Assembly: GCA_934096035.1 (NCBI GenBank)
Contig: CAKOKX010000002.1
Location: 1 to 64,000 of the forward strand
From: an uncultured Bacilli bacterium
GTDB taxonomy: Bacteria > Bacillota_I > Bacilli_A > RF39 > UBA660
Length of the DNA: 64,000 bases
Reading direction: 5' to 3'
Shown: positions 44,225-52,675 of the stretch, in pieces
Layout of the letters: every line of letters begins with the position of its first letter
Numbering within the stretch: the stretch's first letter is position 1
Made by a program: the position numbers and the translations under genes
The notes under the pieces: generated by a model
What the model saw: the letters and a program-made list of their open reading frames with translations, nothing else
Told to the model about the DNA's origin: nothing
Database searches by the model: none

Positions 44225-44767
44225 TTGCAAAATATAATTATCTATTAAATCGAATACTGCTACTACCATTAAGAAAGCTCCGGTTATTTTTGTAATTGCA
44301 TCTCCAGAAAAAGGACTAAATATAAGAACTAAACCTAAAATAGTTGTTAATATTCCAATCACTAAAGTACCTATCCATGTACTATCTAAACTTTTCAATG
44401 TAAATGCCCATTTTACTTTTATTAAACCTGAAATGGTTAAACTAATACCTATTCCAATTGCAATAGCTCTTACTACAGAACCAGGGTATAATAATATGAT
44501 TGAACCTAATATACTATAAAATATTCCACTAACAAGTGAAGTTGATGTACCAATTTTATTTTGTAAATATTGATAAATTCCAGCAATCCCCATAACTAAC
44601 AAAACCACACCAACAATAATTCCTAAAATTTTATTTAAAGTACCCGGCATTAGCACTAAAACTAAACCCACAAGTCCAAGAATTAATGTTTTAGTAAGTT
44701 CGCTTTTTTTATAACTATCATAATTATTTCTATTTTTCTTTTCCAAAGTACCCTCAACTTTTACCAT
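44219..44767 (-). CDS. DUF308/HdeD-like membrane protein
   Basis: 182 residues from ATG 44767 (GGTGAT upstream; alternative ATG 44779). Six membrane helices in three similar pairs, with PGTLNKILGIIVGVVLLVMGIAGIYQYL and the repeated LG-I-L-P-G pattern (GSIILLYPGSVVRAIAIGIG). The HdeD family is linked to acid resistance in enterics, but the role in Firmicutes is unknown. A second protein of this general type is at 53970-54494. Confidence 0.8.
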   Translation of the reverse strand: MVKVEGTLEKKNRNNYDSYKKSELTKTLILGLVGLVLVLMPGTLNKILGIIVGVVLLVMGIAGIYQYLQNKIGTSTSLVSGIFYSILGSIILLYPGSVVRAIAIGIGISLTISGLIKVKWAFTLKSLDSTWIGTLVIGILTTILGLVLIFSPFSGDAITKITGAFLMVVAVFDLIDNYILQK

Positions 44768-44821
44768 TTTTATCACCATCTATATTATATAATATAGAGA
44801 TAAAAAAGTCCATAATAATCT

Positions 44822-44850
44822 TTGACAAAAGAAAATACATATAATATAAT
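44822..44850 (+). promoter_or_regulatory. Sigma-A promoter of glmS
   Basis: Consensus TTGACA (44822-44827), a 17-base spacer and consensus TATAAT (44845-44850). The transcript would begin about 40 bases before the ribozyme cleavage site. Confidence 0.9.
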
Positions 44851-44892
44851 GATAAAGAAAACAAAATAATTAATGGAGGTAAAATTATTTGT

Positions 44893-45025
44893 TAGCGCCA
44901 GACCCCAGTGGTTAACGAGGATGATGTATATCGAAAATTCGGCGGGTTGCATCACGGTTAGTATAATCGAAAGATATATTACAAAAAACAAAATCAAGAT
45001 TGTAATAAAAAATATATCACATACA
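44893..45025 (+). ncRNA. glmS ribozyme: glmS ribozyme (glucosamine-6-phosphate-activated)
   Basis: The conserved core is evident: AGCGCCAGACC at the 5' end (cleavage expected between 44894 and 44895), GTTAACGAGGATG, ATCGAAAATTCGGCGGG, and TGCATCACGGTTAGTATAATCG, followed by the P4-type helix around TTACAAAAAACAAAATC...TTGTAA. It self-cleaves when glucosamine-6-phosphate binds, which lowers glmS expression. The glmS start follows about 20 bases later. Confidence 0.95.
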
Positions 45026-45043
45026 TTAAGGAAGGATTTTTTT

Positions 45044-46843
45044 ATGTGTGGAATAATTGGATATAACGGAACAAAAAAATGTGTTCCAATACTAATCGGA
45101 GCTCTTGAAGCTCTTGAATACAGAGGCTACGACTCTGCAGGTATTGCTTATATAAAAAATGGCAATATTGAAATAAAAAAAGAAAAAGGAAAAATTAAAA
45201 ATTTAAAAGATACTTTAGATATGAATATTGATACCAATATAGGTATAGGTCATACAAGATGGGCAACTCATGGGGAAGCAAATAGTATAAATGCCCACCC
45301 TCACAAAAACGGTAAAATAACTTTAGTTCATAACGGGATAATTGAAAATTATATTGAAATTAAAAAGGATTTAAAAAAAGAAGGATATAAATTTACAAGT
45401 GAAACTGATACTGAAGTTGCTGCTGCCCTACTTGATAAATTATATAGAAAAAATAACGATATGGTTAAATCATTACATGAAGCCAGTAAAATCATTCGTG
45501 GCTCATATGCATTTGTTGTTTTAATTGATGGTGATGATTCTATTTATGCATCACGCTGTGCAAGTCCTATGATTGCAGCTATTGGTGATGATGGATTCTA
45601 TGTTGCATCAGATGTACCAGCAATACTTGCATATACTAATAAATATATGTTGTTAGATGATTATGACATTGTTAAATTATCAAAAGATGAAATTGAAATT
45701 TATGACAAAGATTTAAATATGGTTAACAAAGAAATAAAAGTCTTCGAAGGTTCAATGGATGCTGCCACAAAAGGTGGATTTGAACATTTTATGTTAAAAG
45801 AAATTAATGAACAAGATAGAGTTTTTAAAGATACAATAAACTATTACTTCGATGGTACAATAAAATCATTAGAAAAAAGTTTTAGTTATTTTAAAAAATT
45901 CAAAAAAATAGATATTGTAGCTTGCGGATCCGCATATCACACCGGCGTAGTTGGTAAATACTTAATTGAAAATTATGCAAATATACCTGTAAATGTTGAA
46001 GTAGCCAGTGAATATAGATATAAAAAATGTTTTTATGACAAAGAAACTTTAGTAATTTTAGTTTCTCAATCTGGAGAAACCGCTGATACCCTTGCAGCTT
46101 TAAGAAAAGCCAAAGAAGATGGCATAACTACTATGGCTATTGTAAATGTTGTAGGATCTTCTATTGCTCGTGAAGCAGATTATGTAACTTATATTAAAGC
46201 TGGATTTGAAATCGCTGTTGCAACCACTAAAGCATACTTAGCTCAACTTGCAATATTTAGTTTAATAGCTTTATATTTAGGATATGAAAACAAAAATATT
46301 AATAAAGATGAATTCAATGAATTAGTTAAAGAATATAATAATTTACCTGCATTAATAAAAGATACAATTAATAATGATAATTACTCTACTATTGCAGATA
46401 AAATTTATGATAAAAAGCAAATTTTCTTCATTGGCCGCGGTATTGATTATGCACTATCTTTGGAAGCATCATTGAAACTAAAAGAAATTTCTTACATAAA
46501 TAGCGTTGCCTACCAAGCCGGAGAATTAAAACACGGAACTATTTCATTAATTGAAAAAGATACTCCTGTAATAGCAATTTCAACAGATGATAGCTTACGA
46601 GAAAAAACAATAAGTAATATTAAAGAGGTAAAAGCTCGTGGAGCATATGTTGTCTACGTTACAAACGAAACACCTCAAGAAGAATTTTACGATAATATAA
46701 TTGTAATAAGAAAAATACACCCAATATTACAATCAATCCTAACAATCATACCATTACAACTTTTATCATATAAAGTTGCTAAAGATAATGGATGTGACAT
46801 AGACAAACCAAGAAATTTAGCTAAATCAGTTACTGTAGAATAA
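45044..46843 (+). CDS. glmS: Glutamine-fructose-6-phosphate aminotransferase
   Basis: 600 residues. Makes glucosamine-6-phosphate for peptidoglycan and teichoic acid synthesis. The start at 45044 gives MCGIIGYNG with Cys as the glutaminase nucleophile; the longer open frame back to 44873 runs through the ribozyme and is not translated. RGYDSAGIAY, TRWATHGE, the two SIS domains (ACGSAYHTG, SQSGETADTLAAL) and the C-terminal KPRNLAKSVTVE are all typical. It is the only large plus-strand gene in this part. AAGGAAGG precedes the ATG. Confidence 0.98.
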   Translation: MCGIIGYNGTKKCVPILIGALEALEYRGYDSAGIAYIKNGNIEIKKEKGKIKNLKDTLDMNIDTNIGIGHTRWATHGEANSINAHPHKNGKITLVHNGIIENYIEIKKDLKKEGYKFTSETDTEVAAALLDKLYRKNNDMVKSLHEASKIIRGSYAFVVLIDGDDSIYASRCASPMIAAIGDDGFYVASDVPAILAYTNKYMLLDDYDIVKLSKDEIEIYDKDLNMVNKEIKVFEGSMDAATKGGFEHFMLKEINEQDRVFKDTINYYFDGTIKSLEKSFSYFKKFKKIDIVACGSAYHTGVVGKYLIENYANIPVNVEVASEYRYKKCFYDKETLVILVSQSGETADTLAALRKAKEDGITTMAIVNVVGSSIAREADYVTYIKAGFEIAVATTKAYLAQLAIFSLIALYLGYENKNINKDEFNELVKEYNNLPALIKDTINNDNYSTIADKIYDKKQIFFIGRGIDYALSLEASLKLKEISYINSVAYQAGELKHGTISLIEKDTPVIAISTDDSLREKTISNIKEVKARGAYVVYVTNETPQEEFYDNIIVIRKIHPILQSILTIIPLQLLSYKVAKDNGCDIDKPRNLAKSVTVE

Positions 46844-46844
46844 A

Positions 46845-46868
46845 AACCAGCCAAATGGCTGATTTTTT
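46845..46868. terminator. Bidirectional terminator between glmS and the nuclease gene
   Basis: CAGCC-AAAT-GGCTG (46848-46861) followed by TTTTTT on the plus strand and preceded by AAAAA, which gives T5 on the minus strand. It serves the two convergent genes. Confidence 0.85.
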
Positions 46869-47635
46869 CAATTAATTACATAATTACTTGTATCAATCTC
46901 TTCAAACAATAATGGTAGATTTTTTTGAGAAATACAAAATGTTGTTTCACGATTTCTGAATTTTTCTTGTCGTTCAGATTCTTTAAACGGATACATTTTT
47001 AAATCTACACTTATTATTCCTTGCTCTAGAAGTTTCAAAAAAGTACCAAAATCTTTCAATTTATAAATAGTCATATCTAAATATTTAAATTTTTCTTCTT
47101 TAGTTTCTTTATTTACAAATTTTTCAGCATGAACAAGAGCCATATGTGAAAGTTTAACTTTTAATCGTTGTTCTAATTCTCTAAAAGACCACGACATATC
47201 AATATTCACTTTTTTCTTATTCCAATTATTATACAATAGTAATTCAACACATTTTTTTGCATAATTAACATGCATTTTAAAGGCATATTTTCTATGAGTA
47301 TTGGAATATTGTAATGCATTAAAATTATCATAAAGGCTACGTGTTCCACCATTTCTTGTACACTTCCAAGAACATAATTGCCATAATTTATTCATTAAAT
47401 CAGGTTTATTATCAAGTACAGCACTAAAAAGTCTAATATCATATTTACTTGTAATTAACTTTGTTTTCAATTCAATTCCTAAGTAATCGGGCAAAGGCAA
47501 TGCATCTTCTTGTTTTCCAAAAAGATGTTCAAGCGTAGTTCCAGCAGAGCTTGTCCCTGAGCCAGTATTTTTTACCCAACCTTTGCATTGAATTAAATAA
47601 AATTCTTTCAATAACTTTTTTATATTTGAATCCAT
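46868..47635 (-). CDS. MvaI/BcnI-type restriction-endonuclease-like protein, solitary
   Basis: 255 residues with an AAGGAGG site. Resembles the MvaI/BcnI/MutH-like PD-(D/E)XK endonucleases: WVKNTGSGTSSAGTTLEHLFG, then the catalytic core LPDYLGIELKTKL (D, then E-x-K), and SLYDNFNALQYSNTHRKYAF in the substrate part. MvaI-type enzymes cut CCNGG-like sites; the site here cannot be read from sequence. No DNA methyltransferase is adjacent, so it may be an orphan restriction enzyme, a repair nuclease like MutH, or protected by a distant methylase. It is bounded by its own terminator. Confidence 0.75.
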   Translation of the reverse strand: MDSNIKKLLKEFYLIQCKGWVKNTGSGTSSAGTTLEHLFGKQEDALPLPDYLGIELKTKLITSKYDIRLFSAVLDNKPDLMNKLWQLCSWKCTRNGGTRSLYDNFNALQYSNTHRKYAFKMHVNYAKKCVELLLYNNWNKKKVNIDMSWSFRELEQRLKVKLSHMALVHAEKFVNKETKEEKFKYLDMTIYKLKDFGTFLKLLEQGIISVDLKMYPFKESERQEKFRNRETTFCISQKNLPLLFEEIDTSNYVIN

Positions 47636-47785
47636 TTTTCCTCCTTTAATTTGCTATAATACCATACAATTAATGAGAATTATGTCGAAACAAATCGAAC
47701 GACTAAAAGAAATATATTTTTTTATTAAATTAACACAAAGTTGACAGATCAAAAATTATATTTTAAAATTAAAATGGTGATAATA

Positions 47786-48190
47786 ATGATAAAAATAACT
47801 TATTTAAATCACAATGAGAAATATAAAAATGATGTTATAAAAAATCTTAAGGAATGGAATAATAAAGCTTTTGATGATAATGATATAACAATAATAGCCA
47901 CAAAAGACGATGAATTAGTAGGTTTTTATCAAATAAAAGATCATGATAATGATAATACAAACTTTTCTCCATGGTTAGCAAATGTTTATATTGTTCCCGA
48001 AAAACGAAAAATGGGATATTCAAGAAAACTTTTAGAATCAATTCCTAATATCTTAAAAGATTTAGGTTATGACATGTTATACTTACACACAAAACTTATT
48101 AATTATTATGATAAATTTGGATGGAAAAAACTAATGCCCTTTATCAAAGATGATGGAATAGAGAGAAATATTTATATATTCAAGATTTGA
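47786..48190 (+). CDS. GNAT-family N-acetyltransferase
   Basis: 134 residues from ATG 47786 with GGTGAT upstream; the frame reaches back to 47741 but that start has no site. GNAT fold: IIATKDDELVGFYQIKDH, YIVPEKRKMGYSRKLLESI (acetyl-CoA loop R-K-M-G-Y-S), and LINYYDKFGWKKL at the C-terminus. Substrate unknown. A lone plus-strand gene. Confidence 0.85.
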   Translation: MIKITYLNHNEKYKNDVIKNLKEWNNKAFDDNDITIIATKDDELVGFYQIKDHDNDNTNFSPWLANVYIVPEKRKMGYSRKLLESIPNILKDLGYDMLYLHTKLINYYDKFGWKKLMPFIKDDGIERNIYIFKI

Positions 48191-48226
48191 TTTTGTTACA
48201 TGAACAAAGGGTCAGAGTGTTTTCCA

Positions 48227-48254
48227 ACAAAAAAACTCCGTTAATTACGGAGTT
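48227..48254 (-). terminator. Terminator of the five-tRNA operon
   Basis: AACTCCGT (48234-48241) pairs with ACGGAGTT (48247-48254); seven T residues follow on the minus strand. It could also end the GNAT transcript from the other side. Confidence 0.85.
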
Positions 48255-48265
48255 AATTTTCTAAA

Positions 48266-48341
48266 TGGTGGCTCGTCTGAGATTCGAACTCAGGACCCTT
48301 TGATTAAAAGTCAAATGCTCTACCGACTGAGCTAACGAACC
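48266..48341 (-). tRNA. tRNA-Lys (UUU)
   Basis: 76 bases including encoded CCA. Acceptor GGTTCGT/ACGAGCC, anticodon loop CTTTTAA with anticodon TTT. Last gene of a five-tRNA operon. Confidence 0.96.
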
Positions 48342-48368
48342 AAAACAATAAAACATTAAAAATATAAA

Positions 48369-48444
48369 TGGCTGCCTCGGCAGGATTCGAACCGGCGGAA
48401 TGTCAGAGTCAAAGTCTGATGCCTTACCACTTGGCTACGAGGCA
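48369..48444 (-). tRNA. tRNA-Gln (UUG)
   Basis: 76 bases with CCA. Acceptor TGCCTCG/CGAGGCA, anticodon loop CTTTGAC with anticodon TTG. Confidence 0.95.
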
Positions 48445-48452
48445 ATAATCAA

Positions 48453-48536
48453 TGGTGGGGAGACATAGATTTGAACTATGGAACCCGAAGGAACAGATTT
48501 ACAGTCTGCCGCGTTTGACCACTTCGCTATCTCCCC
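48453..48536 (-). tRNA. tRNA-Tyr (GUA)
   Basis: 84 bases with CCA and a long variable arm (class II). Anticodon loop CTGTAAA with anticodon GTA. Confidence 0.96.
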
Positions 48537-48541
48537 AACAA

Positions 48542-48617
48542 TGGTGCCGACAGAGAGAGTCGAACTCCCAACCTACTGATTACAAGTCAGTTGCGCTGCC
48601 AGTTACGCTATGTCGGC
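48542..48617 (-). tRNA. tRNA-Thr (UGU)
   Basis: 76 bases with CCA. Acceptor GCCGACA/TGTCGGC, anticodon loop CTTGTAA with anticodon TGT. Confidence 0.96.
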
Positions 48618-48641
48618 AATACATAATAAACTAAAATAAAA

Positions 48642-48718
48642 TGGTGGGCGCTATAGGACTCGAACCTATGACACCTTGCTTGTAAGGCAAGTACTCTAAC
48701 CAACTGAGCTAAGCGCCC
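48642..48718 (-). tRNA. tRNA-Val (UAC)
   Basis: 77 bases with CCA. Acceptor GGGCGCT/AGCGCCC, anticodon loop CTTACAA with anticodon TAC. First gene of the operon. Confidence 0.96.
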
Positions 48719-48768
48719 TTATTACATCTCGTAATGCGCCACCAATATTTCTCTCGATGACAATTAAG

Positions 48769-48797
48769 ATTATACCAAATAGCAGACGCAAATGCAA
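48769..48797 (-). promoter_or_regulatory. Promoter of the five-tRNA operon
   Basis: Minus-strand TTGCAT (48797-48792), a 17-base spacer and consensus TATAAT (48774-48769). It uses the same TTGCAT -35 box as the separate tRNA-Thr(GGU) gene at 58406. Confidence 0.85.
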
Positions 48798-48908
48798 GTT
48801 TTTTTTACAAATTTGTTAATTTTTTTTGTTTTTTTTATTTACTTCTTCAAAAAAACAACATCTATTTAATAAATAACGGAAATATTTGAATGGTTTATGC
48901 CGAGAAAA

Positions 48909-49030
48909 CATTTGACAATAGGTAGTAATGATTCGCCATACTTATATAGGTAATATTCTTATTTAGAATATTACTAATTAAACAAAAAATAATTACTGGG
49001 TTCATATTGTCAAATGGAAATTGGAATAAA
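48909..49030. repeat. Small noncoding element with terminal inverted repeats
   Basis: CATTTGACAATA (48909-48920) is an exact inverted match to TATTGTCAAATG (49005-49016). Between them lies a second perfect hairpin, GTAATATTC...GAATATTAC (48950-48974). The right end continues into a 24-base sequence shared with 36878-36901. The whole gap 48798-49085 has no recognisable gene. It looks like a MITE-type remnant or a structured RNA. Confidence 0.45.
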
Positions 49031-49085
49031 TAATAAAATATTTCTTTATATATTTTCAAAAACAAATTTAATTACATCAATATAA

Positions 49086-49105
49086 GTTTAGGACTAGGGG
49101 TTGCA
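49086..49105 (+). repeat. Inverted partial copy of the tRNA-Pro anticodon/T region
   Basis: GTTTAGGAC-TAGGGGTTGCA on the plus strand nearly equals the tRNA-Pro sequence read on the minus strand (49194-49174), with one mismatch and one missing base. It is therefore complementary to the adjacent tRNA gene. Confidence 0.55.
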
Positions 49106-49107
49106 AC

Positions 49108-49136
49108 AAGAAAAAAACTAGAACAAAGTCTAGTTT
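49108..49136 (-). terminator. Terminator of the tRNA-Arg/tRNA-Pro operon
   Basis: AAACTAGA (49115-49122) pairs with TCTAGTTT (49129-49136), followed by seven T residues on the minus strand. Confidence 0.88.
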
Positions 49137-49148
49137 CTAAATTCAAAC

Positions 49149-49225
49149 TGGTCGAGAAGACAGGATTTGAACCTGCAACCCCTAGGTCCCAAACCTAGTG
49201 CACTACCAAATTGTGCTACTTCTCG
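49149..49225 (-). tRNA. tRNA-Pro (UGG)
   Basis: 77 bases with CCA. Acceptor CGAGAAG/CTTCTCG, anticodon loop TTTGGGA with anticodon TGG. Confidence 0.96.
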
Positions 49226-49245
49226 ATTCAAACAAAATTTTTAAA

Positions 49246-49322
49246 TGGTACGCCCAAAGGGATTCGAACCCCCAACCTTTAGATCCGTAGTCTAACGCTC
49301 TATCCAGTTGAGCTATGGGCGC
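49246..49322 (-). tRNA. tRNA-Arg (ACG)
   Basis: 77 bases with CCA. Acceptor GCGCCCA/TGGGCGT, anticodon loop CTACGGA with anticodon ACG, which is normally read as ICG after A-to-I editing. Confidence 0.95.
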
Positions 49323-49344
49323 GTATTTTCCCAAGTGCACTAAC

Positions 49345-49374
49345 ATTATATTACAATAAACCAACAAATGTCAA
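49345..49374 (-). promoter_or_regulatory. Promoter of the tRNA-Arg/tRNA-Pro operon
   Basis: Minus-strand TTGACA (49374-49369), an 18-base spacer and TATAAT (49350-49345), about 20 bases before tRNA-Arg. Confidence 0.85.
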
Positions 49375-49429
49375 CCTATTTATAGAAAAAAAGTTATTTT
49401 TTAAAAATTTAGCAGAAAAAAGTCAAGAC

Positions 49430-50842
49430 CTAATCTTGACTATATTCTCCATCTAAACTAAAGCTTTTAGCATCGGTAATTTTTACTGGAATAATTTTAC
49501 CAATCAAATTTTTATCTCCATTTATATTTACTAATTTCATCGTATCTGTATAACCATATACTTTTGAATCATCTTTTTCACTTTTATCAATTACTAATAC
49601 TTCAACTGTTTTTCCTAAAAGCTTTTTATTACTTTCTAATGAATACTTATTAACAAGCTCATTTAATTTTTGTAATCTTTCTTCTTTTACTTGCATTGTA
49701 ATTTTATCTTCCATTCTAGCAGCAGCAGTACCTTCTCTAGGTGAGAAAATGAAAGTATATGCACCATCAAATTTGCAATAATTGACTATATCTAAAGTCT
49801 TTTGAAAATCTTCATCAGTTTCATTTGGAAACCCTACAATTATATCAGTAGTAACAGAAACATTTTTTATTTTTTTCTTAATTTGATCAAAAAGTAATTT
49901 ATACTCTTCAATAGTATATTTTCTATTCATTTTTTTCAAGATCTCATCGCTACCTGACTGTATTGGCAAATGCACATAAGGCATAATATTATCATACTTA
50001 GCTATGACATCAACCATTTTATCGGTAAAATTCCATGGATGTGATGTTACAAATCTAATTCTAGGAATACCAATTTTCGCAACATTTTCCAAAAGTGTTG
50101 CAAAATCATAACCCAAATTCAAATCCTTACCATATGCATTTACATTTTGCCCAAGTAAAGTAATTTCTAAATATCCTTGATCTTTTAAAGTTTTAACTTC
50201 ATCTAAAACCTCTTCCATTTTACGACTTCGTTCTCTTCCCCTAGTAAAAGGAACTATACAATAAGTACAAAACTTATCACAACCATAAATAATATTAATC
50301 CAAGCACTTATTTTAGAATCCCTATTATATTTTACATTTTCAAATACAACATCGCTATTTGAATAAACTTCAATATTTTGATTTTTTTTATTATTAGCTT
50401 CTTCAATTAAACTTGGCAACTCACTTAAGTTATGCGTACCAATAATAATATCAATATATTGATGTTTATTATGAATTTCTTCAATTTCTTTAGGTTGTTG
50501 CATTAAGCAACCTGCAATAGCTATAATTAAGTTTGGATTTTCTTTTTTTAAATGTTTACATCTTCCTAAATATCCAAATACCTTATCTTTAGCATTTTCT
50601 CTAATAGCACAAGTATTTAACACAACTATATCGGCTTTTTCTAATTCTTCAACAGCTTCATATCCTAAAGACTCTAAGTAATATTTTATTTCTTCGGAAT
50701 CATGAACATTCATTTGACAACCATAAGTTCTTAAAAAATATTTTTTTCCTTTATATAATGGCTGTATATTTAAATTTAATTTTTCTTCTTTTATATTAAC
50801 TTTTTTTCTATCTCCAGCTACTAATAAATCAGGCACTTTCAT
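49430..50842 (-). CDS. miaB: tRNA-i6A37 methylthiotransferase
   Basis: 470 residues. Radical-SAM enzyme that converts i6A37 to ms2i6A37 in tRNAs reading UNN codons. N-terminal UPF0004 domain with the three auxiliary-cluster cysteines (TYGCQMNVHDSE, NTCAIRENA, GCLMQQ), the radical-SAM motif GCDKFCTYCIVPFTRGRERSR, and a C-terminal TRAM domain (LLGKTVEVLVIDKSE). It needs Fe-S clusters, which the suf genes in this window would supply. Confidence 0.96.
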   Translation of the reverse strand: MKVPDLLVAGDRKKVNIKEEKLNLNIQPLYKGKKYFLRTYGCQMNVHDSEEIKYYLESLGYEAVEELEKADIVVLNTCAIRENAKDKVFGYLGRCKHLKKENPNLIIAIAGCLMQQPKEIEEIHNKHQYIDIIIGTHNLSELPSLIEEANNKKNQNIEVYSNSDVVFENVKYNRDSKISAWINIIYGCDKFCTYCIVPFTRGRERSRKMEEVLDEVKTLKDQGYLEITLLGQNVNAYGKDLNLGYDFATLLENVAKIGIPRIRFVTSHPWNFTDKMVDVIAKYDNIMPYVHLPIQSGSDEILKKMNRKYTIEEYKLLFDQIKKKIKNVSVTTDIIVGFPNETDEDFQKTLDIVNYCKFDGAYTFIFSPREGTAAARMEDKITMQVKEERLQKLNELVNKYSLESNKKLLGKTVEVLVIDKSEKDDSKVYGYTDTMKLVNINGDKNLIGKIIPVKITDAKSFSLDGEYSQD

Positions 50843-50891
50843 ATATATAACTTCCCTTCAATGCTTTATTTTAACATATAAACATAATTAA

Positions 50892-51008
50892 TGAAAGCGT
50901 TTTGGTTAAATTTGAGTGGAATAAAGTTAAGTAGAAAGGTTGTATGTAGCATCCGATAATAAATGGATAACATGTCATATTGTTTTTATTAACCAAAACC
51001 CGCTTTCA
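50892..51008. repeat. Long interrupted inverted repeat between miaB and serS
   Basis: TGAAAGCG-TTTTGGTTAA (50892-50909) pairs with TTAACCAAAA-CC-CGCTTTCA (50989-51008): 18 bp with a two-base bulge, around 79 bases. No gene is in the interval. Size and ends would suit a MITE remnant; a structured RNA is the other reading. Confidence 0.45.
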
Positions 51009-51138
51009 ATAAACATTTTATACTATATTTTTCATTAAGCAAGCAATTCGACAATTGTTGTCATCAATCTACACATCCAAACCAAAGTTTTTACATATTT
51101 TTACACAAGAAAAGAAGATAAATTACATCTTCTTTACA

Positions 51139-52425
51139 CTACTTTTTAGGTCTTAACTCTTCTAATCCACCCATGTATGGTTGTAAAACTTTTGGTATTT
51201 TAACACTTCCATCCGCTTGATAATGTTGTTCTAGAATTGCAATAAGACTTCTTGGACTTGCAATTACTGTATTATTAAGAGTATTTACAAACACATTTCC
51301 TTTATCTGTTTTCATCCTTATTCCCATTCTTCTTGCTTGAGCATCACCAAGCGTAGAACATGATCCAACCTCATAATATTTCTTTTGTCTAGGGCTCCAT
51401 GCTTCAATATCACATGATTTTACTTTTAAATCAGCCAAATCACCACTACAACATTCTAAAGTTCTAACAGATATATCCATACTTCTAAAGAATTCAACTG
51501 TGTATTTCCACATTTTATTATACCAGTCCATTGCTTCTTCTGGCTTACATAAAACAATCATTTCTTGTTTTTCAAATTGATGAACTCTATAAATGCCTCT
51601 TTCTTCTATTCCATGAGCACCAACTTCTTTTCTAAAACAAGGGGAATAAGAAGTCATTGCAATTGGTAAATTTGCCTCATCAATAATTTCTCCTTTAAAT
51701 CTACCAATCATTGAGTGCTCACTTGTACCAATCAAATATAAATCTTCTCCTTCAACTTTATACATCATTGCTTCCATTTCAGGAAAAGACATAACACCCG
51801 TAACAACATCGCTATGAATCATAAATGGTGGAATACAATAAGTAAAACCTTTACTAATCATGAAATCTCTAGCATAAGCAAGGGTTGCTTCATGTAGTCT
51901 TGCAACATCCCCGACTAGATAATAAAATCCATTACCACTAGTTTTACCAGAACTCACCTTATCTAATCCTTCAAAAGAATCACAAATATCTGCATGATAA
52001 GGAATTTCATAATCAGGCACAAATGGTTCTCCAAATTTTTCAATTTCCACATTTTCACTATCATCTTTGCCAATTGGTACACTTTCATCAATTATATTTG
52101 GTATAACTAACATTCTATCTTTAATTTCTTTTTCTAATCTTTCTTCTTTTTCTTCTACATAAACAATTTCTCCATTAATCTTATTTACTTCACTCTTTAT
52201 TTTTTCAACTTCATCTAACTTTTTATCACGCATTAAAACTCCAATTGATGCACTCAAACTATTTCTTTTTGCTCTAAGTTCATCAACCTTCATCTTACAT
52301 TCACGATAACTTTTATCATAATCATAAACTTCATCCACTAATCCTAGTTTTTCATCTTGAAACTTTTTCTTAATGTTTTCCTTTACTAATTCTCTGTTTT
52401 CCCTTATTAACTTAATATCTATCAT
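51139..52425 (-). CDS. serS: Seryl-tRNA synthetase
   Basis: 428 residues from ATG 52425 (MIDIKLIRENR), with GGAGGA upstream; the frame continues upstream through the T-box and is not translated there. The N-terminal coiled-coil arm (about 25-100) grips the long variable arm of tRNA-Ser. Class II motifs: GEIIDEANLPIAMTSYSPCFRKEVGAHG (motif 2 region, R-x-E), GDLADLKVKSCDIEAWSP, and motif 3 with NTLNNTVIASPRSLIAILE. Confidence 0.96.
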   Translation of the reverse strand: MIDIKLIRENRELVKENIKKKFQDEKLGLVDEVYDYDKSYRECKMKVDELRAKRNSLSASIGVLMRDKKLDEVEKIKSEVNKINGEIVYVEEKEERLEKEIKDRMLVIPNIIDESVPIGKDDSENVEIEKFGEPFVPDYEIPYHADICDSFEGLDKVSSGKTSGNGFYYLVGDVARLHEATLAYARDFMISKGFTYCIPPFMIHSDVVTGVMSFPEMEAMMYKVEGEDLYLIGTSEHSMIGRFKGEIIDEANLPIAMTSYSPCFRKEVGAHGIEERGIYRVHQFEKQEMIVLCKPEEAMDWYNKMWKYTVEFFRSMDISVRTLECCSGDLADLKVKSCDIEAWSPRQKKYYEVGSCSTLGDAQARRMGIRMKTDKGNVFVNTLNNTVIASPRSLIAILEQHYQADGSVKIPKVLQPYMGGLEELRPKK

Positions 52426-52440
52426 ATAATCCTCCAAAAA

Positions 52441-52640
52441 TAAAAAGAATGATACCCAAGGAGTGCTTATGCACGGTACCATCCTTTATTTAACTTAATT
52501 AATATAACGGTTTAACCCGAGGCAAATGCCCAACTCAAAAGATAGATTTCATTATTTCCACTTTTCCTTTTCCACCAACCAAGGAATCTCTATGTAGTTT
52601 TCATAATTACTTATTCTTTTTCTTCGTTTTTATGAAACTA
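52441..52640 (-). ncRNA. T-box leader riboswitch of serS
   Basis: The conserved T-box AGGATGGTACCGTGC is at about 52486-52471. AAGGA...TCCTT and GTGC...GCAC can form the antiterminator, while ATGGTACC and GGGTATCAT form the competing terminator stem, which is followed by TTCTTTTTATTTTT. Upstream lies the stem I region with GGTTGGTGG-AAAAGG. Uncharged tRNA-Ser should favour read-through into serS. I could not identify the specifier codon with confidence. Confidence 0.93.
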
Positions 52641-52675
52641 ATATAACACAATTTATACTAAATTACTAGTATTTT

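Noticed and set aside
44785..44997. 70-codon minus-strand reading frame
   Set aside because: It lies opposite the glmS promoter and ribozyme and has no ribosome binding site.
44873..45043. 57-residue N-terminal extension of GlmS
   Set aside because: It would translate the ribozyme; GlmS needs the Met-Cys start at 45044.
48452..48634. 60-codon plus-strand reading frame
   Set aside because: It runs antisense through the tRNA-Tyr and tRNA-Thr genes; the peptide is a by-product of tRNA sequence.
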